Counted from the stretch's first letter, positions 56,036-64,000 are shown. The stretch: 64,000 nucleotides of DNA from Mycoplasmatota bacterium (GCA_018394295.1 CP074573.1:1054001-1118000), one strand, 5' to 3'. Numbers and translations: made by a program. The notes: a model not told the origin generated them from the sequence alone.

Positions 56036-56088
56036 TATAATATATTCTTTTTTTCAATATGTCCTTGACATAGGGTACAGTTTAAGTT

Positions 56089-56109
56089 TTTGCTTCTTTT
56101 TATTATATA
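56089..56109 (+). repeat. Right arm of the 21-bp inverted repeat flanking the IS3
   Basis: Perfect reverse complement of 54605-54625, beginning TTTGCTTCTTTTTATTA; see that entry. From here to 56240 the sequence is AT-rich with no gene. Confidence 0.75.
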
Positions 56110-56240
56110 CATTATATTAGTAATTCAATTTCTATGAACATCAAATATATTTTACATTTATACATAATTACTAAAAATTTATCCATATATTTCAATTATA
56201 AATTCACTTTTGTTCATTCATTACCTTTAATAAACATATA

Positions 56241-56780
56241 TTAAATCAATCTCATGGTAGTTTCACAAGTGGGTTCTCCGCTATAAGTAGAGATTGTTTT
56301 TGTACTACTGAGTTCTCCATAGGTGATTGTTATAGTTCCCTTGATGTTTCTAGGCAGCCATAAATCTATAAATCCGTTATCTAAACTTTGATAGTCTTCA
56401 TTCAAAATTATATTTCCATCATCATTTATGAATTCAATGTGAAATATCTCGTTTGCTAGTTCACCTTTACAACTTGTTGCACTGTGATATAAACATTTAT
56501 GTGTAGAATTAATGTATGGTGCTACAGAAAGGTAAAATTCATCCTTAGGCATATCAACTGATATTTTGTCTTTACCAGATATCACTATTAACTCATCATC
56601 ATACACCGATAAATTAAATCTGCTTGAATCAATACTTTTATCCGCAACAGACATCAGTATTTCTTTTCCGCTCATTCCAGCTAATCCTAATTCTTTTAGA
56701 GTGTATTCTTGTAAATTATTAGTACAACCTACTAATATTAGTAAACTTGGGAATAGCATAATTAATAATAATTTTTTCAT
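56241..56780 (-). CDS. CueP-like copper-binding lipoprotein
   Basis: 179 residues. The N-terminal signal ends in a lipobox, LLILVGC, so the mature protein is anchored outside the membrane by lipid on Cys19. The body matches the CueP family in PKDEFYLSVAPYINSTHKCL, SATSCKGELANEIFH, LDNGFIDLWLPRNIKGTITI and the terminal EPTCETTMRL; the three conserved Cys and His are the expected metal ligands. CueP is a periplasmic copper protein in Salmonella. GGAGG precedes ATG. It is the last gene of the six-gene minus-strand cluster. Confidence 0.85.
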   Translation of the reverse strand: MKKLLLIMLFPSLLILVGCTNNLQEYTLKELGLAGMSGKEILMSVADKSIDSSRFNLSVYDDELIVISGKDKISVDMPKDEFYLSVAPYINSTHKCLYHSATSCKGELANEIFHIEFINDDGNIILNEDYQSLDNGFIDLWLPRNIKGTITITYGELSSTKTISTYSGEPTCETTMRLI

Positions 56781-56811
56781 AAGTTACCTCCAAATTAATT
56801 ATGACAATATT

Positions 56812-57219
56812 TTAGCACATATGTCCATTCGAAAAATAATGATGATCTATTTCTTCCTTTTGGAAAAATCCCATCATGTTGTCCAAAAAATTAAACATTA
56901 CCTCATCATTTTTAGATATTTCTTCAAGCGTTATTTGATATTCTGTTAATAATTCATCAATTTTTGCTTCTACAAGTAGTCTTTCTTCTATGGATAAGTT
57001 ATCTAACATATGCTCTATAAATTGATCAAAATCTCTATCCATCATAGATAAGTTACTCATGTGAGAGGAATAATCACCTGACTCATTATTCCAGTTGTGA
57101 TGGTTCGTGTGATAAGCGTTATAACCATTGTTAAATAACGCTTTTGCATCTAGATAACTTAGTCCAAAACCAAATCCAACACTTAGTAATAAAATTAAAC
57201 CTAACTTATATAAATTCAT
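56812..57219 (-). CDS. Secreted His/Met-rich small protein, probably metal-binding
   Basis: 135 residues. An N-terminal hydrophobic signal or anchor (about 5-22) is followed by YHTNHHNWNN, SSHMSNLSMMD and a C-terminal DHHYFSNGHMC, rich in His, Met and one Cys, all copper-friendly ligands. The middle (about 60-115) is helical and acidic. I know no family name; the layout resembles extracytoplasmic metal-sensing helical proteins. ATG overlaps the stop of the SHOCT gene before it by one base. It lies between that gene and cueP. Confidence 0.7.
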   Translation of the reverse strand: MNLYKLGLILLLSVGFGFGLSYLDAKALFNNGYNAYHTNHHNWNNESGDYSSHMSNLSMMDRDFDQFIEHMLDNLSIEERLLVEAKIDELLTEYQITLEEISKNDEVMFNFLDNMMGFFQKEEIDHHYFSNGHMC

Positions 57220-57398
57220 TACTTTTCCTCCTTTAGGGCTGATTTTATATTTCTATACTCTTCAATAGATATTTCTCCAGAGGCTAATCTTTCATCAAGA
57301 GTAGAATATGAATTTCTTATTTTATTTGTATTAAATTCAAAATTACCAAATATAAGATAATAAACTAAAGCTACAAATATCACAAACCATATAATCAT
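57219..57398 (-). CDS. Small SHOCT-domain membrane protein
   Basis: 59 residues. One transmembrane segment (about 2-18) and the SHOCT motif TLDERLASGEISIEEYRNIK. This short C-terminal motif is common in small membrane proteins of Bacillota and is thought to mediate oligomerisation. The gene ends in TAATG, sharing one base with the following start. It is a short paralogue of the next upstream gene. Confidence 0.8.
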   Translation of the reverse strand: MIIWFVIFVALVYYLIFGNFEFNTNKIRNSYSTLDERLASGEISIEEYRNIKSALKEEK

Positions 57399-57428
57399 AA
57401 AATCACCTTCCTTTCATACATTTACCAA

Positions 57429-57743
57429 TTATTTTTTAAGTTCTTTAGAGATTTCTTTGAACTCTTCAATACTAATCTCACCAGTTGATAGTCTTTTTTC
57501 CAAGATTTCAAGGGCTTTTCTTTCTTTTTTACTATAAGAACTTAATATTAACAAAATTATAATAGAAACTAATCCTAGCCAAATAAAGATATTATTTGGT
57601 AGATACCAATAATTAAATGTTTTTCTGTAATAATGATGATACATTATAGGCATTGTATTGAATCCACAAATAATGAATGATCCAATTAAATAACTCACTG
57701 AAACAAGTAAGATACAAAAGAATATAATTTTTTTTCCTTTCAT
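57429..57743 (-). CDS. SHOCT-domain membrane protein
   Basis: 104 residues with two transmembrane segments (about 5-27 and 50-68) and a C-terminal SHOCT motif ILEKRLSTGEISIEEFKEIS. The loop between the helices contains MPIMYHHYYRK, with Met and His that could bind metal. ATG 57743 follows GGGTGAT; the TTG four codons earlier is an unlikely start. It lies between the histidine kinase and the 59-aa paralogue, in the same direction. Confidence 0.78.
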   Translation of the reverse strand: MKGKKIIFFCILLVSVSYLIGSFIICGFNTMPIMYHHYYRKTFNYWYLPNNIFIWLGLVSIIILLILSSYSKKERKALEILEKRLSTGEISIEEFKEISKELKK

Positions 57744-57792
57744 TTTATCACCCAACTATATAATAAAATAAAAATATGTCAGAAATATGAAC

Positions 57793-59037
57793 TTATATTA
57801 TAATTTCAAACTTATTTTTATTACCAATAGATTCTGCTTTAATATCACCAGAAATAGAGTTTAAAATTAGTCTTGAAATATACAATCCTAATCCTTTACC
57901 ATTTCTATTTGAAGCAGAAGTCCGTTTATTTCTAAATCCCTTGTCAAAAATTTTGATAAGGTTTGAACTAGAAATATGATTACCCTCATTTATAAATTCT
58001 ATATGAATATTCTCGTCTTTATAGGTATTTATCTCGAGGATTGTATTAGGATAGGAATAGTAATAAGCATTAGATAAAATATTTTCGATTACTCTTGTAA
58101 AATCTCTTTTACTCCAATTTACTAAAAGATCAACTTCATTCTTATAGTTTATTTTTATCCCTTTCGAAGCAAATATAGAATCATACCTCTGTATTATTTC
58201 TTCTAATATATATGCGAGATTAATTTCTCTGAAGGATCGATTATAATTCTCATCTATTAAATCATTTATTAGATTACTAATATCATTTATAGCTTCAAGT
58301 ACAGTTTGATGGTTTTTCTCGTAACTTTTTATATCTTCTACATTTTCAAGATAATTTAAAACGATTGTGAGAGGTGTCTTTATATCATGAGCAAGTCCCT
58401 TTATATTGATTTCTTTCTGTTCTTTTAGTAAATCTATTTTTTGTAAGTAGATTGATATGTCGTTGTATATTTCTTTAAACTCAGAATAGTGAAAGGAGAT
58501 TTTTCGTGGAGATTCATTGTCAATAAGTGTCATGACTTTTTTTATGTCATGGTTAATATCTTCACTTGATTTATTACTATTTTTAATAAATAGAAATATC
58601 GCAAATATATAGATAATAAATAATGATAAATTCACATAAAGAAAGTTTCTATCGGCAAGGTTAACAGTTACACTATCTGTGTTATCGATGAATATATAAT
58701 AAATTCCTTTATCAGAGGAAATTGAATACTTGTTTAAAAATTGATTGTTAATATCAGAGGAAAACAACATCACCATATCTTCATTATAGAATTCAACTTC
58801 AACTGCATGCGTATGAGAATAATGTTTCATGAACTCGATAACGACAGATGTTTCATTTTCATTAATTAAGTGAGTTGATAAAACGAGAAAAGCAGAATTC
58901 TCTTCCTTTATTTTATTAGTAATAAAGTTATGATTAATGATATAAAGAGAAATATTAATTACTATAAAAACAACAGTTAATAGAATTGATAAAATAGTAA
59001 TATTTTTTCTTTTTGTTGTTTCTGAAAAACTAACCAT
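57793..59037 (-). CDS. Sensor histidine kinase
   Basis: 414 residues. Two transmembrane segments (about 12-35 and 132-150) enclose an extracytoplasmic sensor of about 95 residues. The phospho-accepting His is in INIKGLAHDIKTPLTIVLNY. The N-box is VIENILSNAYYYS, and the G-boxes are KIFDKGF and GKGLGLYISRLI. It overlaps the response regulator by eight bases. Given the CueP-like and His-rich genes directly downstream, copper or another metal is the probable signal. Confidence 0.92.
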   Translation of the reverse strand: MVSFSETTKRKNITILSILLTVVFIVINISLYIINHNFITNKIKEENSAFLVLSTHLINENETSVVIEFMKHYSHTHAVEVEFYNEDMVMLFSSDINNQFLNKYSISSDKGIYYIFIDNTDSVTVNLADRNFLYVNLSLFIIYIFAIFLFIKNSNKSSEDINHDIKKVMTLIDNESPRKISFHYSEFKEIYNDISIYLQKIDLLKEQKEINIKGLAHDIKTPLTIVLNYLENVEDIKSYEKNHQTVLEAINDISNLINDLIDENYNRSFREINLAYILEEIIQRYDSIFASKGIKINYKNEVDLLVNWSKRDFTRVIENILSNAYYYSYPNTILEINTYKDENIHIEFINEGNHISSSNLIKIFDKGFRNKRTSASNRNGKGLGLYISRLILNSISGDIKAESIGNKNKFEIII

Positions 59038-59710
59038 CTAAATCACCTACTAGCATATAACCTAGACCGTAAACAGTTTTTATTAGTGTTTTATCATATA
59101 CTTTCTTCACTTTTTGTCTTATATTTTTTATATGAGTGTCTACTACTCTGTCATACACATAAAGTTCGTTATTATACAAATAATCAAGAAATTGTTCTCT
59201 AGTAAGAACTTTATTCACTTCTTCAAAAAGAAGATTAACCATTAGGTATTCTACAGATGTGAGTTCAATATCAATTGAGTTAATGACTAATTTATTTTTA
59301 CCAACTTCAAATTTAACTTCACCATTATTTAAAGATTTTACAGAATCCAGTGACCTTTTTTTATTAAAATAGTTTTCTAGTTTTATTAAAACTTCTTCTG
59401 AACTAAAGGGTTTAATTAAATAATCATCTGCTCCTATTCTTAATCCTTCAAGTTTTTCTTCTAATGATACTTTTGCTGAAATAATAATTATGTGAACATT
59501 TGACGTTTTCCTTACTTCAGTTATAAACTCTTCACCTGATTTAATAGGTAGCATTAAATCGGTTAAAATACAATCAATCGAGTTATTTTTAAAATCTTGT
59601 AACGCATCAAATGCATTAAAAGATGGGAAAACAGTATATCCTTTTTTTAAAAGTAATTCTGTTAATATATTATTAATTTCTTTGTTATCCTCTAGAACTA
59701 AAATATTCAT
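59030..59710 (-). CDS. OmpR/PhoB-family response regulator
   Basis: 226 residues. The receiver domain has the acidic pair LEDN, phospho-acceptor Asp51 in CILTDLMLPIKSG and the conserved Lys in YLIKPFSSEEV. The C-terminal winged helix (about 130-225) ends RVVDTHIKNIRQKVKK and VYGLGYMLVGD. It is the first gene of the minus-strand cluster and is translationally coupled to the kinase. It probably controls the downstream metal-handling genes and perhaps the divergent csp gene. Confidence 0.93.
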   Translation of the reverse strand: MNILVLEDNKEINNILTELLLKKGYTVFPSFNAFDALQDFKNNSIDCILTDLMLPIKSGEEFITEVRKTSNVHIIIISAKVSLEEKLEGLRIGADDYLIKPFSSEEVLIKLENYFNKKRSLDSVKSLNNGEVKFEVGKNKLVINSIDIELTSVEYLMVNLLFEEVNKVLTREQFLDYLYNNELYVYDRVVDTHIKNIRQKVKKVYDKTLIKTVYGLGYMLVGDLDG

Positions 59711-60257
59711 AGTATCACCTTTTATTTTTTAGATATTATTTATTGCTTAAACAACTAAAATTTCAATTTAAGCGTTCATTTATAGCATTTGCGGTTTAAT
59801 TGTTACTACTATGGTTATGTACTTTTTGTCATACAATGGTATTTCTATATCTTCTGTTTAAATAGGATATATTAAAATTGTGTAATAAATATGTTGATGA
59901 TTTATTATTTACATACCGCTATAAGGAAAATGATTAAAATGTTAGCAAAATTTAAATTAGTTTCTTTAAAGATATGAAGGTTTATTTAGGACTTTCTAAA
60001 ATAAGCCACAAAAAAATCGTCATAAAAATGACGATTTATCTTTATATATTTGCTTGGTTCATATTTTTTTAATTAATTCGTACTTATTATTTCAATTAAA
60101 ATGTTGTTACTATCTAGAATCCCAACACTCTCTCCCAAAATATATTTTGTCTATCCACCAGTTACGATTGCGGCGAAATATTTGAAATAAATCATATTTT
60201 GATACTTCATTGTATTGAGTGGATCAAAACCTATAAGTTGGTCTACTGTGTATTTAT
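59711..60257. other. Decayed intergenic stretch without an intact gene
   Basis: No intact gene. On the minus strand about 60090-60180 reads YILGESVGILDSNNILIEII and, beyond a stop, about 60180-60250 reads VDQLIGFDPLNTMKYQ followed by NMIYFKYFAAIVTGG. These protein-like fragments suggest a decayed gene I cannot identify. A hairpin lies at 60014-60037. The 59711-60013 part is AT-rich and carries the response regulator promoter, which I cannot place exactly. Confidence 0.35.
60014..60037. terminator. Isolated terminator-like hairpin
   Basis: AAATCGTCAT (60014-60023) pairs with ATGACGATTT (60028-60037) around AAAA. On the minus strand TTTTTTGTGG follows. It may have ended the decayed gene at 60.1-60.25 kb. 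Confidence 0.6.
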
Positions 60258-60536
60258 TTAGTCCTTATGGTTAGTAACTCGTTTTATATTTGATGATATT
60301 TCATTTAAATAATTACTAATTATTTTAATGTCTATATTTTTTTCTTTCATTTTTAGTTCACTTGAAAATTTTACTTGGCTTGTGATTATTTCATAAATTG
60401 TTTTCTCTTCATTTCTGATATTATGAGTAAATGTTAGTTTGAGTTTTTCAGCTACTAGAATAGTTAACGCGCCAATACTATAAGAAACATGTCTGATTGG
60501 CAAATAATTTTCTAGAATACTTAAGTTCGTAATCAT
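60258..60536 (-). CDS. Unrecognised small protein, second gene of a pair
   Basis: 92 residues, soluble, mixed helical, with a Lys/Glu-rich centre (HNIRNEEKTIYEIITSQVKF) and a basic C-terminus. No family recognised. Its ATG directly follows the stop of the previous gene (TAAATG), so the two are translated together. It starts MITNLSILENYLPIRHVSY. Downstream is the decayed stretch. Confidence 0.55.
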   Translation of the reverse strand: MITNLSILENYLPIRHVSYSIGALTILVAEKLKLTFTHNIRNEEKTIYEIITSQVKFSSELKMKEKNIDIKIISNYLNEISSNIKRVTNHKD

Positions 60537-60758
60537 TTAATTTATAGAATCACTAAACTTTTCTTTAGAAAACTGTTCTAAGGATTTTAGTTCTATATAG
60601 TTTGCCATTCCCTCAACTGTCTCTATTTTTGTTTCATAAGTAAGCTCAAAAGCATATGATTTTGATCTATTCTTTCTACCAGTCATTTCTATAACTTCTT
60701 TTAAATTATAAATAATATCACCTCTAATTATTTTAATATAAGTTAAAGTAAACAACAA
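60537..60758 (-). CDS. Unrecognised small protein, first gene of a pair
   Basis: Up to 73 residues. The best-supported part begins around EVIEMTGRKNRSKSYAFELT and ends in EQFSKEKFSDSIN. The start is uncertain. A good GAGGTG site is followed only by ATT codons at the right distance; TTG 60758 has no site; ATG 60686 would leave 49 residues. No family recognised. It is coupled to the next gene by TAAATG. Confidence 0.45.
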   Translation of the reverse strand: MLFTLTYIKIIRGDIIYNLKEVIEMTGRKNRSKSYAFELTYETKIETVEGMANYIELKSLEQFSKEKFSDSIN

Positions 60759-60839
60759 TTAATATATGTCATGTTTGTTTTAGAATATTTTTATTAGGAT
60801 GATTTCCATATTTTTTTGTGATTTTTTTAACAAAATAAC

Positions 60840-60868
60840 TTGACTGATAAAATTTCTAAGGGTAGAAT
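60840..60868 (+). promoter_or_regulatory. Promoter of the acyl-CoA dehydrogenase-etf operon
   Basis: TTGACT (60840-60845), a 17-base spacer and TAGAAT (60863-60868), leaving a leader of about 140 bases. I see no structured riboswitch in that leader. Confidence 0.6.
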
Positions 60869-61015
60869 ATAGTTGAATTAATATTGTGAAATATTTAACA
60901 AAGTAAATTATTATTTTAATTCAGTTTTATTATTTATGTACTACATACAATAAAGATAAGTTAGAAATTAATTGAAGCATTTGTCAATCTATTACATAAT
61001 TGAAGGAGGAGTAGA

Positions 61016-62155
61016 ATGGATTTTCGATTATCAGAGAAACATCTATTGATGCAAAAATTATTTAGGGAATTTGCGTTAAATGAAGTTAAACCATTAGCTA
61101 GTGAAGTAGATGAAAAAGAATATTTTCCTGTAGAAACAGTAAAAAAAATGATTAAAACTGGGATGCTAGGGATTCCATTTCCTAAAGAATATGGTGGAAG
61201 TGGCGGAGACAATTTATCCTATATTTTAGCTGTAGAAGAATTAAGTAAAGTTTGTGCTACGACAGGTGTTATTTTATCTGCTCATACTTCATTATGTTGT
61301 AGTCCCATCTATGAATTTGGGAATGAGGAACAAAAAGATAAGTTTTTAGTTCCACTTCTTAAAGGGGATAAATTAGGTGCATTTGGATTAACTGAACCGA
61401 ATGCTGGTACTGATGCAGCTGAACAACAAACAATAGCTACCCTTGATGGGGATGATTATATATTAAATGGATCAAAAATATTTATCACAAACGCTGGTTA
61501 TGCTGATATATATATCATCTTTGCGATGACTGATAAATCACAAGGAACACGTGGGATTTCAGCGTTTATCGTTGAGAAAGAACGTGATGGTTTTTCAATT
61601 GGTAAAAAAGAATTAAAACTTGGAATTAGAGGATCATCAACCTGTGAATTGATATTAAAAAATGTTAGAATTCCTATAGCTAACTTATTAGGAAAAGTTG
61701 GACAAGGATTTAAAATAGCGATGAAGACACTTGATGGAGGACGTATTGGAATTGCAGCACAAGCTCTTGGAATTGCACAAGGAGCAATTGATGAAACCAT
61801 TCAATATGTAAAACAAAGAAAACAATTTGGAAGAGCACTTGCTAAATTTCAAAATACACAGTTTCAATTAGCCAATATGCAAACAGCAACTGATGCTGCT
61901 AGATTACTCGTTTATCGTGCTGCTTATTATAAAGACCAAAAACTACCCTTTAGTAAAGAAGCCGCTATGGCAAAACTATTTGCTTCTGAAACAGCGATGG
62001 AAGTTACCACAAAAGCAGTTCAATTACATGGTGGTTATGGTTATACACGAGAATATCCAGTAGAACGTATGATGAGAGATGCAAAAATAACAGAGATATA
62101 TGAAGGTACATCTGAAGTTCAACGGATGGTCATCTCTGCTAATATGTTGAAATAA
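61016..62155 (+). CDS. Acyl-CoA dehydrogenase (short-chain/butyryl-CoA type)
   Basis: A 379-residue FAD enzyme interconverting short-chain acyl-CoA and enoyl-CoA. GAFGLTEPNAGTDA and FITNAGYADIYIIF are flavin-site motifs. QLHGGYGYTREYPVERMMRD and EIYEGTSEVQRMVI, with the catalytic Glu, close the protein. The length is that of clostridial Bcd (379 aa). GGAGGAG precedes ATG. etfB and etfA follow within 15 bases each, so electrons pass to their product; an electron-bifurcating Bcd-Etf complex is possible. The exact chain length is inferred. Confidence 0.92.
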   Translation: MDFRLSEKHLLMQKLFREFALNEVKPLASEVDEKEYFPVETVKKMIKTGMLGIPFPKEYGGSGGDNLSYILAVEELSKVCATTGVILSAHTSLCCSPIYEFGNEEQKDKFLVPLLKGDKLGAFGLTEPNAGTDAAEQQTIATLDGDDYILNGSKIFITNAGYADIYIIFAMTDKSQGTRGISAFIVEKERDGFSIGKKELKLGIRGSSTCELILKNVRIPIANLLGKVGQGFKIAMKTLDGGRIGIAAQALGIAQGAIDETIQYVKQRKQFGRALAKFQNTQFQLANMQTATDAARLLVYRAAYYKDQKLPFSKEAAMAKLFASETAMEVTTKAVQLHGGYGYTREYPVERMMRDAKITEIYEGTSEVQRMVISANMLK

Positions 62156-62169
62156 AGGGGGAATAAAGT

Positions 62170-62955
62170 ATGCGTATAGTGGTATTAGTTAAACAAGTTC
62201 CGGATACAACAGAAATGAATGTTGATAAAGAAACAGGGACGTTAATACGTTCTGGTGTACCGAGTATTATAAATCCTGATGATTTAGCAGGTGTTGAAGA
62301 AGCACTTAAAATAAAAAATCATTATGGAGCTCATGTCACCGTTATGACAATGGGACCAAGTCAGTCTGAAGGGATGTTAAGAGAATTATTAGCTCGTGGG
62401 GTTGATGAAGTCATTTTAGTAAGTGATCGTAAATTTGCTGGTGCTGATACTTGGGCAACATCAAATACTTTATCAAAAGCATTAAAAACAATTGATTATG
62501 ATTTAATTATTGCTGGTAGACAAGCAATTGATGGTGATACAGCTCAGGTAGGACCACAAACAGCTGAAAGATTACAACTACCTCAAGTAACCTATGTTAG
62601 TGAAATCTTAGAAGTAAGAGAAAATCATATTGTGGTCAAAAAAGCATTAGAAGATTGTTATCAAATACTAAAGGTTCAATTACCATGTCTAATTACGACA
62701 TTAAGTGGAATGAATAAACCACGTTATATGACTTGTCAAGGGATATGGGATTGCTTCAATCAGGAAATTAAGACTTTAACATTTGATGATTTAAGTTTAT
62801 CTATAGGAGAAGTTGGGTTAAAAGGATCACCAACTAAAGTGAAAAAAACTTTCACAAAAGATGTAACTAATGTGACTGAGAAACACAATTTATCTTCAGA
62901 TGATGCCGCAAAGTTTATAACGAACATATTAAAAGAAAAACAAATTGTAGGTTAG
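62170..62955 (+). CDS. etfB: Electron transfer flavoprotein beta subunit
   Basis: 261 residues. MRIVVLVKQVPDTTEMNVD is the diagnostic N-terminus, and DLIIAGRQAIDGDTAQVGPQ the nucleotide-binding loop. It forms a heterodimer with EtfA and carries electrons from the preceding dehydrogenase. AAGGGGG precedes ATG by several bases. The spacing of 14 and 12 bases to its neighbours indicates one operon. Confidence 0.96.
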   Translation: MRIVVLVKQVPDTTEMNVDKETGTLIRSGVPSIINPDDLAGVEEALKIKNHYGAHVTVMTMGPSQSEGMLRELLARGVDEVILVSDRKFAGADTWATSNTLSKALKTIDYDLIIAGRQAIDGDTAQVGPQTAERLQLPQVTYVSEILEVRENHIVVKKALEDCYQILKVQLPCLITTLSGMNKPRYMTCQGIWDCFNQEIKTLTFDDLSLSIGEVGLKGSPTKVKKTFTKDVTNVTEKHNLSSDDAAKFITNILKEKQIVG

Positions 62956-62967
62956 GAGATAAAAGGT

Positions 62968-63978
62968 ATGAATTTTGATGAATATAAAGATATTTATGTA
63001 TTTGTTGAACAAAGAGATGGTAAAATATGGGATGTTAGCTATGAATTAATTGGAGAAGCAAGAAAGTTAGTCAATCAAATACATCATGTAGATTATAAAG
63101 TTGTTGCGATTTTAATGGGTAATGAAATAAAAGATAAAGCACAGGAATTAATCTATTATGGTGCTGATAAAGTGATTGTTACTGAATCATATGAATTAAT
63201 AGAGTACCACACAGAAAATTTTGCCCTTGTTTTAGAACATATTATCAAACAGTTTAAACCAGATGCATTATTAATTGGTGCAACTGTTATGGGAAGAGAC
63301 TTAGCACCACGTGTTGCTGCTCGTGTCAATACAGGATTAACAGCTGACGCTACAATTTTAGAGATTGATAAAGAACAAGAGAATTCTACATTATTATGGG
63401 TAACAAGACCTGCTTTTGGAGGAAACTTATTCGGTACGATTATTTGCCCTAATCATCGTCCGCAAATGGCAACGATTAGACCAAATGTATTCGATATTCC
63501 TAAAAGAGATAAATCAAGAACCGGTGAAATTATAGAATTTCCAGTAGAGGTTCCAAGTGATTCAAAAGTAAAAATAATGAAAGTTATTGAAAAAGTTGAA
63601 GAAGGTATTGACATTTCTAAGGCAGATATTATTATTTCTGATGGACGTGGCGTTGGTAATCGATTTGATATTCTAAAAGAAGTAGCTAATGAAATCGGTG
63701 GAGTTGTTGGTGCCTCACGGGCAGCTGTTGATGAAGGATATGCTACAAAAGACATGCAAGTCGGTCAAACAGGTAAAACAGTAAAACCACGCTTATACAT
63801 TGCTTGTGGTATATCAGGAGCAGTACAACATGTAGCGGGAATGGACAAATCTGACTTTATTATAGCGATTAATAAAGACCCTGAGGCAGCTATCTTTAAT
63901 TGTGCTAATGTCGGTATTGTAGGAGATGCTTTGGCTATCTTACCATTGTTAAAAGATGAAATAAAAAATTTAAGATAA
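62968..63978 (+). CDS. etfA: Electron transfer flavoprotein alpha subunit
   Basis: 336 residues. The N-terminal domain (DIYVFVEQRDGKIWDVSYEL) resembles EtfB. The C-terminal FAD domain has GRGVGNRFDILKEVANEIGG, GQTGKTVKPRLYIACGISGA and DPEAAIFNCANVGIVGDAL. TTAGGAG precedes ATG. The stop lies 22 bases before the window end; further beta-oxidation or butyrate genes may follow outside. Confidence 0.96.
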   Translation: MNFDEYKDIYVFVEQRDGKIWDVSYELIGEARKLVNQIHHVDYKVVAILMGNEIKDKAQELIYYGADKVIVTESYELIEYHTENFALVLEHIIKQFKPDALLIGATVMGRDLAPRVAARVNTGLTADATILEIDKEQENSTLLWVTRPAFGGNLFGTIICPNHRPQMATIRPNVFDIPKRDKSRTGEIIEFPVEVPSDSKVKIMKVIEKVEEGIDISKADIIISDGRGVGNRFDILKEVANEIGGVVGASRAAVDEGYATKDMQVGQTGKTVKPRLYIACGISGAVQHVAGMDKSDFIIAINKDPEAAIFNCANVGIVGDALAILPLLKDEIKNLR

Positions 63979-64000
63979 AACTAATAAAAGGCATATCTAA

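Larger units (their letters stand above)
54637..56077 (+). mobile_element. IS3-family insertion sequence, apparently intact
   Basis: 1,441 bp between imperfect terminal inverted repeats (54637-54654 and 56060-56077), both starting TACCCTAT and containing GGACA. orfA and orfB overlap in a -1 arrangement, with the full DDE triad present. I see no obvious short target duplication. The element sits in the loop of the csp terminator (arms at 54605-54625 and 56089-56109). Confidence 0.9.

Noticed and set aside
61498-61800. 100-codon frame opposite the acyl-CoA dehydrogenase
   Set aside because: Shadow of a conserved gene.
1-64000. CRISPR arrays, rRNA genes, prophage or integrase genes
   Set aside because: I looked for regularly spaced repeats, rRNA-like segments and recombinase motifs and saw none beyond the three insertion sequences and one IS3 remnant.

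Overview
The window comes from a very AT-rich, low-GC Gram-positive (Bacillota, Bacilli-like) genome. Three kinds of evidence point there. First, gene order follows Bacillus subtilis in blocks: a TPR protein (ysoA position), tig, clpX, lonA and ysxC; ylbM, yceD(ylbN) and rpmF; and spoVID, ysxE and valS. Second, ribosome-binding sites are strong (GGAGG/GAGGTG), with frequent GTG and TTG starts, and valS has a T-box leader. Third, the spoVID-like gene carries a sequence matching a mother-cell sigma-E promoter, so the organism probably sporulates or descends recently from a spore-former. A Turicibacter/Haloplasma-type lineage is a guess only.

Region 1 (1-34.4 kb) is mostly core chromosome. It holds an aminoglycoside adenylyltransferase, NAD(P)HX repair, tRNA-Arg(UCU), the tig-clpX-lon-engB proteostasis block, an RluD-type pseudouridine synthase, a FabT-like regulator, cardiolipin synthase, an Mrp ATPase, TmcAL, yceD-rpmF, a degenerate GGDEF membrane protein, deoC-deoD, a YmfF/YmfH M16 pair, thyA-folA-plsC, spoVID-ysxE, T-box-valS, a split LysO lysine exporter and a DUF255 thioredoxin-fold protein.

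Region 2 (34.4-51.8 kb) is an accessory island. Three decayed copies of the 5' end and upstream region of the DUF255 gene, all in the same orientation (about 36.2, 40.3-40.5 and 42.9-43.0 kb), punctuate it. Between them lie an AviRa-like rRNA methyltransferase, a PIN protein with an antitoxin-like tail, a toxin-antitoxin pair with a probable frameshift, a GNAT protein, an IS3 remnant, a WG-repeat protein, a repeat protein and an immunity-like protein. After them come two methyltransferases, an IS66 element containing a nested ISL3 element (both with perfect 8-bp target duplications), an unknown membrane protein, an RsmC-like methyltransferase and a frameshifted MazG-like gene.

Region 3 (51.8-60.8 kb) holds a MATE exporter with a TrmB-type regulator and a 37-bp palindromic operator. 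It is followed by what looks like a copper-handling locus: a cysteine-rich four-helix protein, a CueP-like lipoprotein, a His/Met-rich secreted protein, two SHOCT membrane proteins and a two-component system. An apparently intact IS3 element sits inside the putative terminator of the cysteine-rich gene. A short decayed stretch and an unrecognised small gene pair follow.

Region 4 (60.8-64 kb) starts a core metabolic operon of acyl-CoA dehydrogenase, etfB and etfA, as found in butyryl-CoA or beta-oxidation modules.
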